Both the position numbers and the translations under genes were made by a program. 64,000 nucleotides of DNA, from contig NC_089456.1 in NCBI RefSeq assembly GCF_026210795.1, positions 2,110,501-2,174,500 on the forward strand, read 5' to 3'. Under the pieces are notes generated by a model. The model was not told where the DNA came from, did not search any database, and saw only the letters and a program-made list of their open reading frames with translations. Within the stretch, counting starts at the first letter, position 1; each line of letters begins with the position of its first letter. The DNA comes from Rhizophagus irregularis. Taxonomy: Eukaryota > Glomeromycota > Glomeromycetes > Glomerales > Glomeraceae. Shown here one piece after another: positions 23,861 through 32,400 of this stretch.

Positions 23861-24160
23861 CAATGGGCGCATTGTTCGTTGGTTTGTTTGCATAGTTGCC
23901 TCTTCTTAGGTTGAAATATATTTAGGCGGGGGATCAGGATAGTTTTAGTGTTATGCGATTTTTCTTTTTGAATTATTTTATAGCTTTATTACTGTTTTGG
24001 AGACTATATAGTTTTGTTTTTAGTTAATTTTATTTTTCTTTTTTGTACTTTGAAAATTTTATTTTATTTTTGTAAGTTCGTTAAATAAATTTAATAAAGA
24101 TAAAGGCTACTATGCCATGTTTGCCTTGACAAGGACTGATGACGATGTCACTTGGTTATT

Positions 24161-24174
24161 GTAAATTGAAGATA
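24161..24174 (+). promoter_or_regulatory. AAATTGAAGATA box
   Basis: GTAAATTGAAGATA, 36 bases before the ATG at 24210; contains AAATTGA, the closest match here to the AAAATTGA early promoter motif. Confidence 0.5.
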
Positions 24175-24209
24175 ACAATTAGGTATGTAGACACGTACAG
24201 AAAAAAGAC

Positions 24210-24794
24210 ATGTCATACCCTTATATAACTAATCCTATAACCGGACGTCCAATCCGTGTTGGTGGAGATACCTTTAATCGAATAGTTATGGAATCCCATG
24301 ATTATATCGATGGAAGGCTTGTCCGTAGACAAACCGTACCGCCTCCACCCCAGGAACAACCTGTATATTTAAATACAGATACAGGACGCTATATTCAACA
24401 CGGTACTAGAACGTATCATAGACTGGTTGAGAGTGACTACGAGGTAGTTGAGGACTACTACCTTGTTCATTCTGAAGAGGAGGAGCTTATAGAGGAAATC
24501 ATCAATGAAACGCGCTATAATGAGGAAAATCTTGATGGCCAGCGGTTAACTTTTAATGATATACAACAAATCAGGGCCACTATTCAGGCTGACCAAGATG
24601 AATATGATGATTTTATCTTACAGCAAGATACGACTAATGGGACACCTTCCTCCGGTCCTTCCGGTCATCCACGAACTTTGGAGGACCATGCCCCGAGACT
24701 TGCAGAGCTTAATATTGAGTTGTGTAGGGAATGTCTCATGCCTGTGAGCCCAAGTGACTTAACGGACAAGTTGTGCAAGGACTGCGCTTCCTAA
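24210..24794 (+). CDS. two-cysteine-adaptor-like protein with zinc ribbon
   Basis: 194 aa. Two copies of a TGRxI..G..T(F/Y)xR(I/L)V pattern sit at residues ~7-26 (NPITGRPIRVGGDTF) and ~53-70 (DTGRYIQHGTRTY). This resembles the 2-cysteine adaptor motif (NPxTGRxIxxGGxTY) found in iridovirus, mimivirus and related proteins, though the flanking cysteines are missing. A long acidic middle follows, then CRECLMPV..LCKDC, a CxxC..CxxC zinc site at the C-terminus. Role unknown; in large DNA viruses the motif is often attached to other domains. Confidence 0.6.
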   Translation: MSYPYITNPITGRPIRVGGDTFNRIVMESHDYIDGRLVRRQTVPPPPQEQPVYLNTDTGRYIQHGTRTYHRLVESDYEVVEDYYLVHSEEEELIEEIINETRYNEENLDGQRLTFNDIQQIRATIQADQDEYDDFILQQDTTNGTPSSGPSGHPRTLEDHAPRLAELNIELCRECLMPVSPSDLTDKLCKDCAS

Positions 24795-24886
24795 TGGTCA
24801 GTCCTCCGGTCCTCCAGTCCTCCGGTCCTCCGGTCTTTCCAACAGTCGATCCCTTAATGCCAGTTATTTTTTTTATACAAATGACA

Positions 24887-24900
24887 GGTATTTAAAGATA
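24887..24900 (+). promoter_or_regulatory. TTTAAAGATA box
   Basis: GGTATTTAAAGATA followed by ACAATATATAAA, 62 bases before the ATG at 24962; a diverged copy of the shared Polinton box, after a TTATTTTTTTTATAC tract. Confidence 0.35.
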
Positions 24901-24961
24901 ACAATATATAAAAAAGATTGTGAAGGATACTAAGTGAGCGAATAATCAAAGAAAGATAGCC

Positions 24962-25522
24962 ATGTCAACATCAATCGTAATAAACCAGTGTCAGAACTGT
25001 GGAGTATTCTCTGCAAAAGCGGCATATAGAGGATTATCCAGCGTGTTGTATAGACAGATTATAAAGAAGATTGGCGACGAGAGTGAACCTTTACAAGCCT
25101 TGGGACTTGCCAGGGATAAGTTGGTCCAGATTATCTGTCGGGCAAGTAATGCGGATTTTACGCAATTATTCACACAAAGACTGGATATGAAAATTATGGA
25201 CGGAGATTCATACGAGGATACTAGGAAGTGGCTTCTTGAACAGCTTATAGCCATTGGATGTGACAGTGGGGAAATTGCCTTATATCAGTTCTTACGGAAT
25301 ACATACCCGGATGGTATTGACGAACCCTTTACTACATTCTATGAGAACTATGTAAGTCATGTAAGAAATCTGATGACTAAGAACTTTGCTTCTCGAGCCT
25401 TAGGAGCTATTGGGTTAAAAGCTAGGATGCTACGGATTGACTTCGAAGGGCGTAAAAAAAGCGCCATGATTCTTAGGGCTTCTGCAGAAGAACTTTGCGA
25501 GATTCTTACAAAATACTATTGA
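24962..25522 (+). CDS. Polinton hypothetical protein, 186 aa
   Basis: Begins with a CQNCGVF Cys pair at residues 9-12, then a largely helical protein with a basic C-terminal third (GLKARMLRIDFEGRKKS). No family recognised. It converges on the packaging ATPase and overlaps its 3' end by 17 bases, a compact arrangement typical of viral genomes. Confidence 0.6.
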   Translation: MSTSIVINQCQNCGVFSAKAAYRGLSSVLYRQIIKKIGDESEPLQALGLARDKLVQIICRASNADFTQLFTQRLDMKIMDGDSYEDTRKWLLEQLIAIGCDSGEIALYQFLRNTYPDGIDEPFTTFYENYVSHVRNLMTKNFASRALGAIGLKARMLRIDFEGRKKSAMILRASAEELCEILTKYY

Positions 25523-26981
25523 TCCCTACTCGTAATGCTCGACGGTCCATATGACCCTTAGAAAAGATCTGTAAAAGGACCCCGATGCCTTCTATTATTT
25601 TTTTATTATCCAAAGGGTGACTAGACTTCAGGACTTCATATCGGGAGAATAACTCCTTTACGGTCTCAGGTTTTGGAATTTCAGTCTTCGTGGTCCTATC
25701 CCGTACTTTTGCTAAGAAGTTTTGGAAGTCTGATCCCAGGGTCTTACCAGATAATCCGTAGGCTTCCCGAAAGACGTACTTAATCCAGGTATCTGCGTTC
25801 TTAGCTATAACACCAGATACGAGAAGGTGTTTTCTCTCTTTAGGCGATGGATATTCCTGAGCAAACTCGATTAGCTGGGAGGACTTTTTTGCTTCAGCTA
25901 CGGCTTTCTGGCCATAAGGACTAAACTTCGATCGAACTGGGTTCAAACTCAGATTGAATGGGGATCGAACTGGGTTCAAACTCGGATCGAACGGGGATTG
26001 AACTGAGATCGAACTAGGATCGAACTGAGATTGATCGGTGATCGAACTGAGACTAGTATCCCATCTAACCCGAATAGATAACGGATCGCTCTTGGATCTT
26101 CTAAGATCAAATACTATAAATTTGCGTTGTAAAGTAAGGTCATCGATTACTGGAGCTAGTGATTCCGATTCTTCTGTATACTGGCGGATGATCCTCTTAG
26201 TATCGGTCAAACTTCCGTGACCTCCATGTAGGGAAATATAATTCACATTTTCACGAATAGCCTTGGGAATGGTAAAGAATCTTTGGGCCACATAGATACA
26301 CGAGATATTTTTGTGACGCCCGTGTGTAAAAAATCCAGTGATGAGATCCTGGGTTTTTTTAGGCGCATCCATCAAATCCTCGAAGATTACCACAGTAGCC
26401 TGGGTGGAGTTGAAGTCCTTAACATTTGGAATCTCACTATGGGATACTGCGGTAAACGGAATTTCTTCTTCTTTGAAAAAATCACGTACGACTAAGGTTA
26501 CTTGTCTAAACCTCTTCAAAATCCTACGATTAGTTTCGTCAAAATTTTACTATAGATTTATTATAGTTTTGGCAGAGTTTTGGCAGTTTCGGCATTTATA
26601 ATAAGTTTCGGCAGTTTTGCCATTCTTCAAAGTTTCGCCAGTTTTTTAATATAACTTTAATATAGTTTCAGCAGAATTTCGCTTTTCGGCGAAACGCTAT
26701 CTTGCCTAAACCCCTAGGTTTCGGCAAGCAACCTTACGTACGACTGCCCACTTTGGTTCATCGAGGTATCTGCCAACTAGAATTACCGCATCACATAATA
26801 TGTACCTTTCGCCATCCTCCTTTGCCTTCTTGTCTCCCATTAACAAATTAATGATCATAGTTGTTTTACCCGAGTCAGAACTTCCTGCTACGGCAAGACG
26901 GAAAGGCCATGATGGGGCAAACTCATTACCCTGTCTCGAGTCGGTCGTGTACTCGTCCAAATTGTATACATAAAGATCCAT
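25506..26981 (-). pseudogene. A32/FtsK-like DNA-packaging ATPase, interrupted
   Basis: Hexameric motor that pumps DNA into capsids in Polintons and large DNA viruses. The first piece (26981-26713) has Walker A AGSSDSGKTT at residues ~32-41 and LDEPKW. The second (26512-25506) has Walker B TVVIFEDLMD, then GFFTHGRHKNISCIYVAQ and PKAIREN, the A32-type sensor block. Between them lies a 200-bp insertion (26513-26712). The C-terminal half has repeats of a (S)FDPSLNPVRS-type decapeptide (around 25920-26050) and a basic tail. Frames on the two sides are offset by one base. Gene starts 28 bases from the divergent coiled-coil gene. Confidence 0.82.
26513..26712. repeat. 200-bp GTTTCGGCAG-rich insertion in the ATPase gene
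   Basis: Repeats of TTTTGGCAG, TTTCGGCAG, TTTCGCCAG and TTTCGGCAA. It is bounded by CTTGTCTAAACC (26501-26512) and CTTGCCTAAACC (26701-26712), a probable 12-bp target duplication with one mismatch. Removing it nearly restores the ATPase frame (one base off). Confidence 0.6.
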
Positions 26982-27009
26982 TTGAATTTTATTCTAATTT
27001 AGTTTAAAT

Positions 27010-27717
27010 ATGATGTCGACACCAATTGCAATTTATACTCCTTCAGAGCCTACTGGACCGCCTCCTAGGGATTTGCGTGATATGAATAATATACCATTAG
27101 TTGCGGTAATTAAGGATCTAACAGATTTTTTAACTGTCAGTGATCGCATGGTTGTTAATCGAGATGTACAAAATGCAAACCATCGTCTTAAACATGCTCT
27201 TAATTTATTAATTCATCGCTGTAGAGAAACATACGAAGAACGCGATATATTAAAAGCAGAACGTAATCGATCTCGAAAAGAACGTGATGAATTACAAGAT
27301 GAACTCGAGGTTCAAACGGGTTTGTTAGGTCTTACACAAGATGAGCTAAATAACGTACAAGATACTATTACTAGTTTAGAAGCTAATTTGGCTGAATTGG
27401 AACGTGAGTTTGGTGGTATGCGGACGACTAATCGTCGTCTTCAGCAGCAATATAATCTTATGAGAGGAGAACGTAATAGAGCTATAGGTGAACGTAATAG
27501 AGCTATAGGCGAGCGTGATGTGGCACGAAATCGGCTTGTATATGCCAATAATCGGGTTCTTTTTGGAATTCGGACATTGGGACGTCTTAGAAATCGACTT
27601 TTCCAACAAATAGCCGCTCTGCGTATCCAAGTACAATGGTTTCGGATTAGACAATTGAACCTTCCTCCACCTCCTCTCAACCATCCACAAAATACGATAT
27701 GGCTGCCGTTGGTATAG
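27010..27717 (+). CDS. coiled-coil protein upstream of Gag-like gene
   Basis: 235 aa with a long heptad-type coiled coil from about residue 75 to 200 (RCRETYEERDILKAERNRSRKERDEL and NRAIGERNRAIGERD repeats). The last 19 bases overlap the Gag-like ORF in another frame. Coiled coils before a capsid domain occur in the Gag of Ty3 and other retroelements, so this may be the oligomerising partner or a detached N-terminus of the Gag-like protein (inference). No enzymatic motif. Confidence 0.65.
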   Translation: MMSTPIAIYTPSEPTGPPPRDLRDMNNIPLVAVIKDLTDFLTVSDRMVVNRDVQNANHRLKHALNLLIHRCRETYEERDILKAERNRSRKERDELQDELEVQTGLLGLTQDELNNVQDTITSLEANLAELEREFGGMRTTNRRLQQQYNLMRGERNRAIGERNRAIGERDVARNRLVYANNRVLFGIRTLGRLRNRLFQQIAALRIQVQWFRIRQLNLPPPPLNHPQNTIWLPLV

Positions 27718-29204
27718 CTGCCCCCATATTTCATGGTCGGGAAGATGAAGATCTTAATCTTTTTATTGATAACTTTTTAGGGTATATTAATACCGTTGGT
27801 ATTGATCTATTGGACGATGCCGGTGCGCCTCCTGGTCGGGTGCGAGCGATGGGGGTTCTTCGTAGCTGTATGAGAGATGAAGCGGCGAGGTGGTTTGATG
27901 CAGAACTTACTGGAAAAAATTGGGAACTCTCGAATATTCGGTTAGTGGCTACTGCAAATGGTGGAGCCGGTGCTACTCGCCGAGCGTTCAGAGCTTTAGC
28001 TGTTCCTGAAGTTGCTAATGGATTACATGTTGGGACTTACTTACCCGGATCTGATGCTGATGCATATTCAAGGATTGGAGTTAATGCGGCGCGAACCGTT
28101 AGAGAATCATTTTTCCCGTCACGCGCTGATATCGCTAGAACGAATTTTAAAGTTGAAGAGCAGTGGAGGCGTGCGGGCGGACGTCCTACTCATCAACCCG
28201 TTAATGGGTTGGGAAATCATGGAGGTCCATTTAATGCTGCTGTCCAGAATCAACCAATAGTCTTACAGGGGATTCTCCTGGATCAAGCATTTATGCATAT
28301 GCGTACAAATTTTCCAACTGTCGTGGAAGAAAGACTTCAGATACGATTTAGTAATCTTTACCAGGAACAAGGTGAACCTGTTCGATCTTACTATAAGCGA
28401 GTTGAGAGGGCTGGGGATATTGTAGGATATAATCGAATTATGGTTACTGACCAGTTCTATAGAGGACTTTTGCCGGAAAACGTTATTGAAGCTTCCAGAA
28501 TCGGGGCGGCGCCTCTTAATATATTAATCGATAGATTGAGTGATCTTGAGCGATGAAAGGGTGAAATGTTCTATGGATTACAAAGGCACCAGGGTATTGA
28601 AAAGGCTAAAAAAGAGGAATTGGCTGGCTATACTCATCCCGTGACTCCACACGAAGGTGCTGTAATACAAAGGTCGACAGACGTTATTACTCAAGAACGA
28701 TTACAAGAATTGCTCAAGGCACAAGCCGAGGAACTTACCAAGAATTTCCAGGCACAATTTAAACAATTACAAGCATCTAAGCCAGTTCGTAAACCACCGG
28801 TCTATAGACAACAGATTAAACCTGTTCGGCCAAAGCCACGGCCACGCGTTGTTCAGGATCCTCAGGATCCTGATTGGGATGATGGTTATGTAGATCATGA
28901 TTTTGGTGATGACCCTGGTGACCCTGATGCTCCTGAGTGGACTAGTGAGGATGATCAACATGTTATTGATCTTATTATGGGATATGAGACGTCTAAAAGA
29001 TTTCCAAAGAGACTTCAGAAGGCTAAAGATAGACGCGATGATCTGGAATTAGCCCGAGCAATGAGAAACCTCGATCTTAATGATGATGCTATGGATATTG
29101 ATACTAATACCACGAGTTTTGATGACTTGAAAATTGTTCCCGATGAGGAAGGTGGTTTTTGGATTTGTGCAGTTCGAAGTACAAAAAAAAGTAAACTCGG
29201 ATAA
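27699..29204 (+). pseudogene. Ty3-type Gag-like capsid protein in the Polinton
   Basis: First part (27699-28556, 285 aa) opens with IFHGREDEDLNLFIDNF and SCMRDEAARWF, the start of a Retrotrans_gag capsid domain, and after a ~110-residue insertion resumes with FSNLYQEQGEPVRSYYKR and FYRGLLPENVIEA, matching the second half of that domain. A TGA (28554-28556) ends it, but the same frame is open again to 29204 with a charged tail (residues rich in D, K, R, P). CGA-to-TGA is a likely cause; readthrough cannot be excluded. No zinc knuckle seen. Retropepsin gene follows at 29256. Confidence 0.7.
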
Positions 29205-29255
29205 GGGTGTAAGTATCTCGAAACTTCTTAAATCTGTTCCAAAAAATCAGTTAAA

Positions 29256-29912
29256 ATGACTCCTATTAAGATTCCTGTGAAGGTTACTAGTAGTAAGCCC
29301 ACACTTATAAAAGCCGTCACCAAAAATGATTCATTAAGTTTATTAAGGTCTGCAGATTTTAGAAAATTACTCCGCGAGATTCTTCGGGAAGAATTAAAGT
29401 CTGCTCGTAAAAGTACGGAGATTCCGGAAGACCTAGTTGAGGAAAAACAAGAAGAGGATATCAGGGAAGATGACCCGATGGATATTGACATAGCTCGTTT
29501 GGAGAATACTAAAGATCTTTTAGCGCTGGATGGGAAGGTCAATGGGATAGCAATTCAGTGTTTAGCAGACACTTGTGCTAACGCGTCTTTTATTCAGAGG
29601 GAAGCCGCTGAAGAATTAGGGTTGGATATCGACAAGAGTATTACACATAACATATCCGGCGCTCCGGGTTCTGGTAGGACATTCGGCATGGTAAAAGGTG
29701 TGTCAATCAAACTAACCCCTAATTGTGTAATCACTGAGAATCTCGCGGTTTTAAGCGATTACAAGCATAGGGAGATTGGATTGAGCCAGACGTGTCTGAA
29801 ACGTTACAATTATGATGTCCATGAATCACGTGAACATATCGCCCTTACTTGTAATGAGAAGAATGTTTTTATCCCGATAGTTTCTGATGTGAATCGAGGA
29901 GACAAAAAATAG
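29256..29912 (+). CDS. retropepsin-like aspartyl protease
   Basis: 218 aa. After a basic/acidic N-terminal ~90 residues comes a pepsin half-domain: VNGIAIQCLADTCANASFI at about residues 93-111, a flap-like HNISGAPGSGRT, and EIGLSQTCLKRYNYDVHES in place of the usual ILG.D.L..N motif. The active site reads DTCAN instead of DTGA, so the near-invariant glycine is replaced. Retropepsins mature Gag proteins; the neighbour upstream is Gag-like. Ends 14 bases before the convergent integrase gene. Confidence 0.68.
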   Translation: MTPIKIPVKVTSSKPTLIKAVTKNDSLSLLRSADFRKLLREILREELKSARKSTEIPEDLVEEKQEEDIREDDPMDIDIARLENTKDLLALDGKVNGIAIQCLADTCANASFIQREAAEELGLDIDKSITHNISGAPGSGRTFGMVKGVSIKLTPNCVITENLAVLSDYKHREIGLSQTCLKRYNYDVHESREHIALTCNEKNVFIPIVSDVNRGDKK

Positions 29913-29926
29913 GGAATATTTATTTT

Positions 29927-31018
29927 TTATTCCCAAAATTTGCGAATTAAATCGGGAACATCCTCCTCTAATCTACTAGCGGGTTCCCAAGTGGCTTCGG
30001 TATCTGGGTATCGTTCCCACTTGATTAGATACTGGTCTTGACCCTTCCTGATGCGATGCCGGAGTATCCGCTCAGGTACAAATCTTTCGGGTTGCCCTCT
30101 TATCACGGACTCAGGTGGGGGATGTTCATTTTCTGGAACAATCTGCAACTCTTTTCGGGTGTACGCACATCTGGATACACTTAGTCGTCCGTGTGGCCCA
30201 TCAAGAAGATACGTAGGAGGCTGTTCGGGTGAGAGGATCATTTTTTTGATGACACGGATATTGGGATTCCATCTTATGTCACCTGTACGAAATTTTCCAT
30301 GGAGTTTATTCCCGAGTACTGAAATAGGTTCGTCTAACTTGACTCGGACATGTGTTCCTTCAGAAAGAAGTTCCGTCTTTTTTGACACTTTGGGTGATCC
30401 TGTCGGAATGTCTGGGGGATTTCTCTGCCAGATTTCATTTATTTTATTAACTACATCACGGAAATCTTCTGACCATTCCACGGATGTCACCCCGATCTTC
30501 AACTTCTGTGCCACCATTCGTTTTAGGAGAGGTTCCTGGATTGCTTGGATGGCTCGTTCAGCGTATGATTGCTGTTTGTGTCTTCCTGGTTCGCCGAACC
30601 TCATCATTACCCCTAGGCTGTTCAGGAAAAAATCACGTACCTGGTCGTTAGTGAATTCTGATCCGGAGTCTGTCTCTATTCGATGTGTTGGTGGCTTAAT
30701 GCGATTTCTTCTGTAGATTTTAACAAATCCATTGAGAACCTTATTTGCAGTTTTATCCTTTAGGGGCTCTGCATCGACTCGTTTACCCGCGACTTCTACC
30801 ACTACGAGGAAATAGTGGAATCCTTTGGGGTCGACTGGCATCTCTGCGAGATCTGCCTGATGCGTCGCATTTGGTTTCCATACAACTACTCGTGGACGCT
30901 CTGATGACTTCTCCTTTAGGGGCTTTTTGTATAGGTTGTAGTGCTCCTCACCTTTTAGAATTCGTGCTGGTACTCCGGAGAGATTGTAGTATTTGTAATA
31001 ATTCTCTAAATGCGACAT
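29927..31018 (-). CDS. Polinton DDE integrase with chromodomain
   Basis: ~363 aa from the ATG at 31018 (the frame is open slightly further, to 31054, without ATG). Catalytic triad: D in HQADLAEMP, D in IETDSGSEF, E in SYAERAIQAIQ. The middle is the rve fold (FHYFLVVVEVAGKRVDAEP). The C-terminal ~50 residues (PERILRHRIRKG..QYLIKWERYPDTEATWEP) are a chromodomain, which reads methylated histone tails and steers integration to heterochromatin. The gene appears intact. It is divergent from the zinc-ribbon gene with a 44-base gap. Confidence 0.88.
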   Translation of the reverse strand: MSHLENYYKYYNLSGVPARILKGEEHYNLYKKPLKEKSSERPRVVVWKPNATHQADLAEMPVDPKGFHYFLVVVEVAGKRVDAEPLKDKTANKVLNGFVKIYRRNRIKPPTHRIETDSGSEFTNDQVRDFFLNSLGVMMRFGEPGRHKQQSYAERAIQAIQEPLLKRMVAQKLKIGVTSVEWSEDFRDVVNKINEIWQRNPPDIPTGSPKVSKKTELLSEGTHVRVKLDEPISVLGNKLHGKFRTGDIRWNPNIRVIKKMILSPEQPPTYLLDGPHGRLSVSRCAYTRKELQIVPENEHPPPESVIRGQPERFVPERILRHRIRKGQDQYLIKWERYPDTEATWEPASRLEEDVPDLIRKFWE

Positions 31019-31062
31019 ATTATGACAAATTAAAGGAAAGATTTTGGACTTCAAATCTTAAG

Positions 31063-31383
31063 ATGACACGATTTTACTGCCTAAAGTGTAAGAAGGAAAC
31101 CGAAACTGCTAGTGAAATACAAGATATGACCACAAATGGGCGTTACCGGCTGCATGGTGATTGCACAGTTTGTGGTATGCATAAGAATACTTTTACTGGG
31201 ATAGACTGGGTTATCAAAAAGAAAACCAAGGAGAAGAAAAAAGAAACTGCAGCTAAAAGACATCAGACGGCGTACAATCGGCAATGCAAAAAACTCGGGC
31301 AGAAAATCTTAGATTCTGATGACACGTGTAAGCAGTGTATTGATAAATGCCTTAAGGAGGCAAAAAAGAGGAAGACGGATTAG
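31063..31383 (+). CDS. zinc-ribbon protein, DUF5679-like
   Basis: 106 aa. N-terminus FYCLKCKKETE..NGRYRLHGDCTVCG is the YCVKCKKKT..NGRPALKGTCPVCG pattern of DUF5679, a short zinc ribbon common in giant viruses and adintovirus/Polinton genomes (family knowledge). A lysine-rich middle follows and CKQCIDKC near the end. Probably nucleic-acid binding. It converges on the acidic-tail gene at 31393 with 9 bases between. Confidence 0.7.
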   Translation: MTRFYCLKCKKETETASEIQDMTTNGRYRLHGDCTVCGMHKNTFTGIDWVIKKKTKEKKKETAAKRHQTAYNRQCKKLGQKILDSDDTCKQCIDKCLKEAKKRKTD

Positions 31384-31392
31384 TACCGCCTT

Positions 31393-31908
31393 CTAAAAGT
31401 ATTCCTCATCATCTGAGTCATCGAGAGATACCTCTCCATCATCTGATTCATCATCCGAGTCGTCAGGAGTGTGACCTTCCTTAAGCAATTGGATGTTGTA
31501 CGTTATTTGAGTCCATTTCTCCCAGTCGGACTCTTGCGTTATAAAGCCGCATCTGAGGAGTGCTCTTTCTATTACTACCATCCCTGCAAACCTGGTGTAT
31601 TTTTTCTGATCGGCTTCATTGAAATTGTCAATGGCTTCCTTGTAGTAGTCTACTGCCTGTTTGTATACCTCTTCGGCTTCTTTATGCCGCTTTCACAACT
31701 CGGCTTTACAACAGTTATACCAGAGTCTGTTAATCTTGAGATGTTTTCCGAATTCTTTAACCGGAAGGTTTCTGACCATCTCTGCTACTATGTCCGGGTC
31801 ATTGAGAGGTGATGCCCGAATTTGGATCCATTTACGGATTCCATAGATGTCTACAAGATCAAGCCCGAGGTCTTCGGCAAGAGAAGTGGCGGCGTGTAAG
31901 TTTATCAT
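31393..31908 (-). pseudogene. acidic-tail Polinton protein with in-frame TGA
   Basis: The ATG at 31908 begins INLHAATSLAEDLGLDL; the frame runs to a TGA near 31693 and stays open afterwards through EVYKQAVDYYKEAIDNF (a TPR/helical-hairpin-like stretch) to an acidic tail (DDSDDESDDGE..DDSDDEEYF). Total ~171 codons. Codon change CGA to TGA would explain the stop. The gene starts just inside the right TIR and shares its promoter box with the helicase gene at the other end. Function unknown. Confidence 0.6.
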
Positions 31909-31918
31909 TGTATGTTAC

Positions 31919-32400
31919 TTATAGTTACCTAATCTTCAATTGCCGAATATGTTTTTTCCAAAGATCCGCGCTCCTACCCGGTTATCCTCCTACAGATCTA
32001 CAGGCCTTCTAGGGGTTATTAACCTACCTGTTCACTCGGTTTGTTATCTCACTGCCTCCAATAAGATAACGAACGGAATCCTGAAAGAGTAACGGATCGT
32101 AACGAATGTAACAGATCTGGGGGGGTAAAATCAAAACTTTTTTCTGAGGGGGTGTCCTCTCCTATTATTCTGAAATATCTGTTACATCTGTTACATCTGT
32201 TACTCCCTTCTGATTCTATCATATTTTCCTCTCTTTTTCCTTATTTTATCTGTTTTTTAGTATATTTTTAGTAACAGATGTAGTAACGGATAGTAACGGA
32301 TCTTGGGTAACCCTGCCCCACGAAGGGGGGATGTAGGTACTGCGAGGCCGCGTGGCTGAGGTGGGGTGAGCGTAGCGAGACACACTACCAGCCCGACGAC
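31919..32400. repeat. right terminal inverted repeat of the Polinton
   Basis: Reverse complement of 2303-2782. Differences seen include two substitutions in the CTCGGCCACGTGG segment and one C-run length change. Confidence 0.92.
31931..31942 (-). promoter_or_regulatory. ATTGAAGAT box in right TIR
   Basis: The minus strand reads CAATTGAAGATT, 23 bases before the ATG at 31908; it is the TIR copy of the box at 2759-2770. Confidence 0.5.

Larger units (their letters stand above)
15956..24127 (+). mobile_element. near full-length LINE (EN-RT-RNase H)
   Basis: ~8.2 kb with two ORFs and an AT-rich 3' UTR ending ATAAAGGCTACTATGCC..TTTGCCTT without a long poly-A. It is flanked by GACAAGGACTGATGA (15926-15940 side and 24128-24142). 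Between the truncated copy and its own start lies one extra partial target word (TAAGGACTGATGATA, 15941-15955). Domain order ORF1, endonuclease, RT, RNase H fits the I/Tad-type LINE groups. Confidence 0.88.
2303..32400. mobile_element. Polinton/Maverick-like DNA transposon
   Basis: Bounded by ~480-bp near-identical inverted repeats beginning TCGTCGGGCTGGTAGTG. It encodes the hallmark set: SF3 primase-helicase, PolB, A32-like packaging ATPase and DDE integrase, plus small virus-like genes. It sits in the Ty3 integrase gene; the flanking hexamers TTCAGG (2297-2302) and TCCAGA (32401-32406) fit a 6-bp duplication of TTCAGA with one change each, and removal restores the integrase frame. Minus the nested hAT and two LINE copies it is ~15 kb, a normal Polinton size. 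Its genes look less AT-rich than host genes here and show no introns. Confidence 0.88.

Noticed and set aside
29150-29210. Programmed +1 frameshift at an A8 run between Gag-like gene and protease
   Set aside because: The shifted frame stays open only to a TGA overlapping the protease ATG; without sister copies a homopolymer error is equally likely.
2303-32400. Double-jelly-roll capsid gene in the Polinton
   Set aside because: Searched all gaps and unknown ORFs; none exceeds ~200 aa outside assigned genes. Absence rests on reading, not a profile search.
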